DNA of 5,161 nucleotides, from NCBI GenBank assembly GCA_002425245.1, contig DILW01000106.1, positions 1 through 5,161 of the forward strand, read 5' to 3'. Positions 1 to 5,161 of this stretch are shown in pieces. The notes beneath the pieces are model-generated. The model had not been told where the DNA came from. It saw only the letters and a list, made by a program, of their open reading frames with translations, and searched no databases. Each line of letters begins with the position of its first letter. Position 1 is the stretch's first letter. Source of the stretch: Betaproteobacteria bacterium UBA5582. Lineage in GTDB: Bacteria > Pseudomonadota > Gammaproteobacteria > Burkholderiales > Rhodocyclaceae. A program made the translations under genes and the position numbers.

Positions 1-2787
1 AAGATCGCCGAACCCCGCCTGCCGGACGTGGTGCGCCAGTACGGAGTGAGCGTGCAGAAGCGCTCCAACGACATCCTGATGGTGACGACTCTCACCTCGC
101 CGGATGACAGCCGTAGTTCGCTGTATCTGTCCAACTATGCGCTGGCCAATGTCCTCGATGACCTGAAGCGCCTGCCCGGCGTCGGCGATGCGCAGATTTT
201 CGGCGCACAGGATTATTCAATGCGCGTCTGGCTCAAGCCGGACCGCATGGCCCAGCTCGGGCTGACGACCAGCGACGTCGCCGCCGCGATCCGCATCCAG
301 AACGCCCAGAACGCCGCCGGCAAGATTGGCCAGGAACCGGCGCCAAGTGACCAGCAACTGGTCTACACGGTGACCGCCAAGGGCCGCCTGCTGACCCCCG
401 AGGAATTCGGCAACATCGTCATCCGCGCCAGCGGCCCCGGCGGCCTGCTGCGCCTGAAGGACGTCGCCCGCATCGAACTCGGTGCCTACAGCTACGACCA
501 GAGCGTGACCCTGGACGGCAAGCCGACCATCGCCATGGGCGTCTTCCTGCAGACCGGCGCCAATGCGCTGGATGTTGCCAAGAACGTACGGGTCAAGATG
601 GAGGAGCTGAAGACCAAGTTCCCCGAGGGCATGGGTTACATCATCCCCTTCGACACCACGCGCTTCGTTTCGGCCTCGATCAACGAAGTCGTGTGGACGC
701 TGGCCGAAGCTGCGCTGCTGGTGATCGCCGTGGTGTACATCTTCCTGCAGAGCTGGCGGGCAACGCTGATCCCGATGGTGGCGGTACCGATCTCGCTGAT
801 CGGCACCTTCGCCGGGCTGTGGCTGTTCGGCTTCTCGATCAATACCCTGACCCTGTTCGCCATGGTGCTGGCCATCGGCATCGTCGTCGATGACGCCATC
901 GTCGTGCTGGAAAACGTCGAGCGCCTGATGAGCGAGGAAAAGCTGTCGCCGCGACAGGCAGCGATCAAGGCCATGCAGCAGGTCCAGGGGGCGCTGGTGG
1001 CCATTGTTCTGGTGCTGTGCGCGGTGTTCGTGCCGGTCGCCTTCCTCGGCGGCATTGCCGGCCAGTTGTACAAGCAGTTCGCGGTCACCGTCGCCGTCGC
1101 CGTCTTCCTTTCCGGCGTCGTCGCGCTGACCCTGACGCCGGCCCTGTGCGCCCTGCTGCTCAAGGCCCAGCACAGCCCGAACCGCTTCTTCGCCGGCTTC
1201 AACCGCATGTTCGACCGGCTCACCGACAACTATGTCGGCACCGTCGGCTTCACGCTCAAGCACGGTCTGGTCGGCGTTGTTGTCCTGGCGCTGGTGATCG
1301 GCATCAGCACCCTGTTCTTCCGCATCATTCCCGGCAGCTTCGTACCCTCCGAAGACCAGGGCTACCTGATCTCGGCACTGATGCTGCCCGACGGGGCAAC
1401 GCTCAAGCGCACCCAGGCAACCGGCGAGAACATGCGCCGCATGATCGCCCAGGACGAGGCCGTCAAGCACACCTTCGTCGTCTCCGGTTTCGACCTGATC
1501 GGTGGCGGCAACAAGCCAAACGCCGGCACCATGTTCATCCCGCTCAAGGACTGGTCGGAGCGGCAGGGCAAGGCGCAGGATCTGGCCGGCAAGTTCATGG
1601 GCATCGGCATGATGCAGGCCGACGGCATGGGTCTGGTGTTCAACCCGCCGCCGATCATGGGGCTGGGCAGCGCCGGCGGCTTCGAGGTTTACGTGCAGAA
1701 CCGCGTGGATGGCGATGCCCTCAAGCTCAACGAGGTCGTCCAGAACTTCATGGGCGCGTTGCAAGCACACCCGGAGTTCACCCGCATCTCGACCTTCTTC
1801 CGCCCGACCGTGCCGCAACTGTTCATCGAGGTCGACGAAGCCAAGGCGCTGGCGCTCGGCATTCCCCTGGCCGACGTCTATTCGACGCTGCAGAGCACCA
1901 TGGGTGCGCTCTACGTCAATGACTTCAACAAGGCCGGCCGCGTCTATCGCGTGCAGTTGCAGGCCGAGGCCAATTACCGGATGAAGCCCGACGACATCGG
2001 CAAGGTTTATGTGAAGAGCACAGCCAGCGGCAAGATGATTCCGCTGTCGGCGGTCAGTACCGTGAAGAACGTGATCGGGCCGGAACAGGTCGAGCGCTTC
2101 AACGGCTTCGTCGCCGCCAAGGTGATGGGCGATTCGAAGCCCGGGATCAGCTCCGGCGACGCCATCCGCATCGTCGAGGAAGTCGCTGCCGCCACCCTGC
2201 CCGACGGCTACGGCATCGCCTGGACCGGCCAGGCCTATCAGGAAAAGCGGACCTCCGGCTCGTCGATCCAGGCCTTTGCCTTCGCCATCATCATGGTCTT
2301 CCTGATCCTCGCCGCCCAGTACGAGAAGTGGTCGCTACCGCTGGCCGTGGTCATGGCCGTGCCCTTCGCGCTGATGGGCGCGCTGACCGCCATCTGGCTG
2401 CGCGGCATGCCCAACGACATCTACTTCCAGATCGGCATGGTCGTGCTGATCGGGCTGGCCTCGAAGAACGCCATCCTGATCGTCGAGTTCGCCGCCCAGA
2501 AGTATGCCGAAGGCCTGAGCGTGAGCGAGGCCGCGCTCGCCGCCGCCCGCCTGCGCCTGCGCCCGATCGTGATGACCTCGCTCGCCTTCGTGCTCGGTGT
2601 CGTGCCCCTGGTCAAGGCCACCGGCGCCGGCGCCGCCGCCCGCCAGTCGATGGGTACCGGCGTTTTCGGCGGGATGATCGCCGCCACCTTCATCGCTACC
2701 GTTTTTGTCCCGCTGTTCTTCAAATGGCTGGAACGCGGCAAGCAGATCAACCCGACGCATCTCGACGTCGAAGAGGAGAAAGCATGA
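1..2787 (+). CDS. RND multidrug efflux permease, AcrB/MexB (HAE1) family, 5'-truncated
   Basis: Inner-membrane proton/drug antiporter of a tripartite efflux pump. The frame is open from base 1, so the gene is cut by the window edge and the GTG at 28 is not a real start. 928 residues are visible. Matching motifs to AcrB gives an offset of about 110, so TM1 and most of the first porter subdomain are missing. The visible part begins in PN1 and runs through PN2 and the docking segment to TM2 (about residues 225-250). The proton-relay aspartates are D297 and D298 in GIVVDDAIVVLENV (AcrB D407/D408). The relay lysine is K822 in ASKNAILIVEF (AcrB K940), with R852 and T859 in the RLRPIVMTS segment (AcrB R971/T978). 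The C-terminus ends near the normal family end. F492, F497 and F512 match AcrB pocket phenylalanines, while F136 and F617 are replaced by I25 and L499. All catalytic residues in view are intact. The gene is translationally coupled to the outer-membrane channel behind it. Family is certain; substrate range is unknown. Confidence 0.97.
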   Translation, partial: KIAEPRLPDVVRQYGVSVQKRSNDILMVTTLTSPDDSRSSLYLSNYALANVLDDLKRLPGVGDAQIFGAQDYSMRVWLKPDRMAQLGLTTSDVAAAIRIQNAQNAAGKIGQEPAPSDQQLVYTVTAKGRLLTPEEFGNIVIRASGPGGLLRLKDVARIELGAYSYDQSVTLDGKPTIAMGVFLQTGANALDVAKNVRVKMEELKTKFPEGMGYIIPFDTTRFVSASINEVVWTLAEAALLVIAVVYIFLQSWRATLIPMVAVPISLIGTFAGLWLFGFSINTLTLFAMVLAIGIVVDDAIVVLENVERLMSEEKLSPRQAAIKAMQQVQGALVAIVLVLCAVFVPVAFLGGIAGQLYKQFAVTVAVAVFLSGVVALTLTPALCALLLKAQHSPNRFFAGFNRMFDRLTDNYVGTVGFTLKHGLVGVVVLALVIGISTLFFRIIPGSFVPSEDQGYLISALMLPDGATLKRTQATGENMRRMIAQDEAVKHTFVVSGFDLIGGGNKPNAGTMFIPLKDWSERQGKAQDLAGKFMGIGMMQADGMGLVFNPPPIMGLGSAGGFEVYVQNRVDGDALKLNEVVQNFMGALQAHPEFTRISTFFRPTVPQLFIEVDEAKALALGIPLADVYSTLQSTMGALYVNDFNKAGRVYRVQLQAEANYRMKPDDIGKVYVKSTASGKMIPLSAVSTVKNVIGPEQVERFNGFVAAKVMGDSKPGISSGDAIRIVEEVAAATLPDGYGIAWTGQAYQEKRTSGSSIQAFAFAIIMVFLILAAQYEKWSLPLAVVMAVPFALMGALTAIWLRGMPNDIYFQIGMVVLIGLASKNAILIVEFAAQKYAEGLSVSEAALAAARLRLRPIVMTSLAFVLGVVPLVKATGAGAAARQSMGTGVFGGMIAATFIATVFVPLFFKWLERGKQINPTHLDVEEEKA
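2773..2778 (+). promoter_or_regulatory. Shine-Dalgarno for the outer-membrane channel gene
   Basis: GAGGAG lies within the last codons of the permease, 5 nt before the ATG at 2784 and 8 nt before the ATG at 2787. Both spacings are workable, so it supports either of the tandem starts and coupled translation at the ATGA overlap. Confidence 0.7.
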
Positions 2788-4208
2788 TGCGCCGCCCCCT
2801 GTTTCGCCTGACCCCGCTGGCCCTGGCCGTGTTGCTCTCCGGCTGCGCCGTCGGCCCGGATTACCTGCGCCCGGCCAACTGGTTGCCGGCCATGTTCAAG
2901 GAAGCGCCGACCGCGGTCGCCACCGCCGAGGTGGAAAAATCGGCCATCGACCAACGCTGGTGGGCGCTGTTCAAGGACCCGACGCTGGACAGCCTGATCG
3001 ATCGCGCCCTGCGCCAGAACGCCGACCTGCGCAGCGCCATCGCCCGTGTCGAGCAGGCCGATGCCGCCGCCCGCGAGGCCGGCGCCAGCCTGTTCCCCGG
3101 CGTTGATGCCCAGGCGGCCGGCAGCAATGTACATCTGAGCGAGAAAACCGCCACCTGGTCGGTCAACTCGCCGGAAGTGCTGCGCGCCCGCAGTGCCGGG
3201 CTCAGCCTGTCCTACGAACTCGATGTCTGGGGCCGCGTCCGGCGCAGCAACGAAGCCGCCCGCGCCAGCCTGCTCGCCAGCCAGTACGGCCGCGACAGCA
3301 TCCGCCTGTCGGTGGCCGGTCTGGTCGCCAGCAGTTACCTCAACCTGCGCGCCCTCGACGCGCAACTGGCCGTGACTGCGCAGTCGCTGAGCAGCCGCGA
3401 GGAAAGCGCCAAACTGGTGAAGACCCGGGTCGACGCCGGTCTGGTCTCGCCGCTCGACCAGTATCAGGCCGACAGCGCGCTGGCTGCGGTGCAGGCCCAG
3501 GCTGCCGACCTGCGCCGGGCGCGGGCGCTGGCCGCGCACCAGCTGGCGCTGCTGACCGGTCAGCCGGACCTGGAAATCGCCACTGGCGAACTGGCCGCCC
3601 TGCCCCTGCCGCCGCAACCGCCGGCCGGTCTGCCGGCCGACCTGATCGAGTCCCGCCCGGACGTGCGTCAGGCCGAACAGCAGGTGATCGCCGCCAATGC
3701 CAACATCGGTGTCGCCAAGGCCGCCTACTACCCGAAATTCGCGCTGACCGGCGCCCTCGGCAGCGAGAGCAAGACCTTGTCCGACCTCTTTTCCAGCGGC
3801 GCCGGCACCTGGTCTACCGGGCTGTCGCTGCTCATGCCCATTCTCGACTTCGGCCGGACCACGGCGCGCGTCGACCAGGCCAAGGCGATCAACGAACAGT
3901 CGCTGATCGCCTGGCAGAAAACCCTGGAGACGGCCTACAAGGAAGTGCGCGACGCGCTGGTCAGCCTGCGCGAACTGGCGGCTGCCGAAGCCGCCCAGCA
4001 GCAACGTGCCGACAGTGCCGGCAAGGCGCTCGACCTGGCCCGCCTGCGCTACGACGCCGGTTACTCGGGCTATCTCGATGTGCTCGACGCCCAACGCACG
4101 GCCAACGACGCCCAACTGGCCCTGATCACGACCCGTCAGGCACGCCTGGGGGCAGCGGTCGAGCTATTCCGGGCGCTCGGCGGCGGCTGGCAGGCCGACG
4201 CCAGCTAG
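2784..4208 (+). CDS. Outer-membrane efflux lipoprotein, OprM/NodT family
   Basis: Outer-membrane channel (TolC-like exit duct) that completes the RND pump. The product is 474 residues, the normal size for the family. The start is one of two tandem in-frame ATGs (2784 or 2787); the first overlaps the permease TGA. The N-terminus is a lipoprotein signal: RR-containing n-region, hydrophobic stretch, lipobox LLSGC with the acylated Cys at 21. The residue after Cys is Ala, not Asp, which fits outer-membrane sorting. Two OEP (TolC) repeats follow, roughly residues 55-255 and 275-465. Family landmarks are SYELDVWGRVRR (143-154), ESRPDVRQAE from 289, AANANIGVAKAAYYPKFALT after it, and LRYDAGYSGYLDVLDAQR from 421. 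The last 45 bp overlap the 3' end of the convergent heme oxygenase gene. The channel's partner is inferred from adjacency; such channels can serve more than one pump. Confidence 0.96.
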   Translation: MMRRPLFRLTPLALAVLLSGCAVGPDYLRPANWLPAMFKEAPTAVATAEVEKSAIDQRWWALFKDPTLDSLIDRALRQNADLRSAIARVEQADAAAREAGASLFPGVDAQAAGSNVHLSEKTATWSVNSPEVLRARSAGLSLSYELDVWGRVRRSNEAARASLLASQYGRDSIRLSVAGLVASSYLNLRALDAQLAVTAQSLSSREESAKLVKTRVDAGLVSPLDQYQADSALAAVQAQAADLRRARALAAHQLALLTGQPDLEIATGELAALPLPPQPPAGLPADLIESRPDVRQAEQQVIAANANIGVAKAAYYPKFALTGALGSESKTLSDLFSSGAGTWSTGLSLLMPILDFGRTTARVDQAKAINEQSLIAWQKTLETAYKEVRDALVSLRELAAAEAAQQQRADSAGKALDLARLRYDAGYSGYLDVLDAQRTANDAQLALITTRQARLGAAVELFRALGGGWQADAS

Positions 4209-4757
4209 GCGGATCAGCGCAGCAAAGACGAGGTCGGCGCCAGCGCCGACTTCGTCCAGGCGCCCGGGCTCGACCAGGGTGCGGCGCAGGCGGTCGAGGA
4301 CCTGTTGCCAATGGCTGCCCACCCCTTCGGCCAGCCGGGAAAAATACTGCAGCGAGGCAGCAAACTCATCGCCAAGACAACTACGCAGGTGACGGTTGAG
4401 CACCTGCCCGCCTAGCGCCGAACCTTCGACCGCGTAGATGACCCCGAGCAGCCCCGCGTCGCCGGCCGGCAAAGCCAGGGGCAAAGGAGCCGATGGCGTC
4501 CGGCCCAGCGTCGCCAGATCGGCAGCCAGCAGCGCCTGGCGCGGCCGGTACAAGGAGGCCAGAGGCGACCCCTGCAGGCGCGGCAGCAGGGATGCCTCCA
4601 GCCCTGCGTAAAACGCGTGGAAATGGCTGAGCGCCTGGGCCACGTCAGCAGGCGCCACGTCTGCCTGCAGCAGTCGGGCAAATGCCGGGGCCGACTCCAG
4701 CTGGCGGTGCAGGACAGCGGTCCGGGCACGCAGCTCGGCCAGCGGCTCAATCGCCAT
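4164..4757 (-). CDS. bphO: Biliverdin-producing heme oxygenase (BphO-like)
   Basis: Soluble cytoplasmic enzyme that opens heme with O2 and electrons to give biliverdin, Fe(II) and CO; biliverdin is the bacteriophytochrome chromophore. The product is 197 residues, the usual size for bacterial heme oxygenases and all-helical in that family. The proximal heme-ligand His is H17 in LRARTAVLHRQLES (residues 9-22). The glycine-rich distal-helix segment is IYAVEGSALGGQVLNRHL (107-124), with G116 and G117. The ATG at 4757 gives the expected short lead before the His motif, and an in-frame TAA at 4770-4772 blocks any longer form. No good Shine-Dalgarno is seen. The start overlaps the upstream phytochrome stop by 11 bp, so coupled translation is likely. 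The 3' end overlaps the convergent outer-membrane gene by 45 bp. An iron-scavenging HemO/PigA role is the alternative, but adjacency to a phytochrome favours chromophore synthesis. Confidence 0.93.
   Translation of the reverse strand: MAIEPLAELRARTAVLHRQLESAPAFARLLQADVAPADVAQALSHFHAFYAGLEASLLPRLQGSPLASLYRPRQALLAADLATLGRTPSAPLPLALPAGDAGLLGVIYAVEGSALGGQVLNRHLRSCLGDEFAASLQYFSRLAEGVGSHWQQVLDRLRRTLVEPGRLDEVGAGADLVFAALIRLAGVGLPAAAERPE
4227..4256. terminator. Hairpin between convergent genes, possible bidirectional terminator
   Basis: An inverted repeat pairs 4227-4240 with 4243-4256: 14 base pairs, one of them a G-T wobble (4232/4251), around a 2-nt centre CA. It starts 18 nt after the outer-membrane gene stop. 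It also codes for residues 168-177 (DEVGAGADLV) of the minus-strand heme oxygenase. On the plus strand no T-run follows; on the minus strand only TTTG follows. It is therefore not a standard intrinsic terminator, and the structure may partly be a by-product of GC-rich coding. For minus-strand transcripts it would sit before the stop codon, so a role is more plausible for the plus-strand operon. Confidence 0.35.
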
Positions 4758-4956
4758 GATCGAGCTGCATTACCAGTTCGCGCAGTTTCAAGCCGAGCAA
4801 GCGCGCTTCGTTGTCCCACTGACGGCAACGCCCCATGCGCTTCTCCACCCATTTCTCGAAGGAGCGGCGCGGGGCGATGCCATAGACACCGTCATGACGT
4901 TCCACCGGCTTGTCCGGATTGCCGCCCCAGGCAACCTCATGGATATGTTCGTGGCG
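4747..4956 (-). CDS. bphP: Bacteriophytochrome, C-terminal end of PHY domain (5' part lost)
   Basis: Red/far-red light sensor that binds biliverdin; only the last 69 residues are credible. They hold the PHY-domain tongue: HEVAWGGNPDKPVE (residues 6-19, WGG strand) and the PRRSF motif (29-33; codons at 4858-4872), which in this family contacts the chromophore-side GAF domain. The pattern FEKW, GRCRQW and a helix ending LRELVMQ follows, typical of the end of PHY. Translation stops (TGA 4747-4749) 36 residues after PRRSF, about where known photosensory cores end, and no histidine kinase domain follows. The stop overlaps the heme oxygenase start by 11 bp. PAS, GAF and most of PHY would lie beyond 4956, where the sequence becomes unreliable. 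The reading frame nominally stays open to about 4980, but those codons are mostly Pro from a G/C run. Family call is firm from the paired tongue motifs; full architecture is unknown. Confidence 0.85.
   Translation of the reverse strand, partial: RHEHIHEVAWGGNPDKPVERHDGVYGIAPRRSFEKWVEKRMGRCRQWDNEARLLGLKLRELVMQLDHGD

Positions 4957-5161
<205 letters not shown>

Noticed and set aside
28..30. GTG at 28 as the start codon of the permease
   Set aside because: The frame is open to base 1 and the residues before 28 fit the AcrB family; a start here would remove TM1 and most of the first porter subdomain.
217..1818. Long minus-strand open frame (533 codons) opposite the RND permease
   Set aside because: It is antisense to a clearly recognised permease. 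The product is full of His, Asp, Gln and Gly with no domain, the usual mirror image of GC-rich coding.
1017..1922. Plus-strand open frame of 301 codons in a second frame of the permease
   Set aside because: Arg/Gly/His-rich shadow product inside a confirmed gene.
2421..4115. Long minus-strand open frame (564 codons) opposite the permease end and the outer-membrane channel
   Set aside because: It is antisense to two genes with strong family motifs, has no recognisable motif itself, and its composition fits a GC-driven shadow.

Overview
The window looks like the end of a GC-rich proteobacterial contig, probably from a betaproteobacterium. A Rhodocyclales-like lineage is my guess from protein style and codon use; no marker gene here proves it. 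Genes are packed without gaps. From 1 to about 4956 the sequence is clean coding DNA with strong G/C third positions.

Layout: (1) 1-2787, plus strand, is an RND-type multidrug efflux permease of the AcrB/MexB (HAE1) family. It is cut by the left window edge and lacks about 110 N-terminal residues by alignment to AcrB as I remember it. (2) 2784-4208, plus strand, is its outer-membrane channel partner, an OprM/NodT-type lipoprotein whose start overlaps the permease stop (ATGA). The periplasmic adaptor gene of such an operon would be expected upstream, outside the window. (3) 4164-4757, minus strand, is a biliverdin-producing heme oxygenase (BphO-like). It converges on the efflux operon and overlaps the outer-membrane gene by 45 bp at the 3' ends. 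A 14-bp-stem hairpin (4227-4256) lies just past the outer-membrane stop, inside the oxygenase reading frame. (4) 4747-4956, minus strand, is the C-terminal end of a bacteriophytochrome. It holds the PHY-domain tongue (WGG and PRRSF motifs) and the closing helix, and overlaps the heme oxygenase start by 11 bp. (5) 4957-5161 is not credible genomic sequence: G and C homopolymers, a 36-A run and an AT-rich tail. It begins exactly where the phytochrome homology stops.

Two functional units meet here. The plus-strand operon builds a tripartite drug or solvent efflux pump across both membranes. The minus-strand operon builds a red/far-red photoreceptor together with the enzyme that makes its biliverdin chromophore. 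The most interesting point is that the phytochrome stops at the end of its PHY domain with no histidine kinase behind it, and the heme oxygenase follows directly. This suggests a stand-alone photosensory module, or one whose output domain lies elsewhere. No RNA gene, insertion sequence, CRISPR array or clear promoter was seen.
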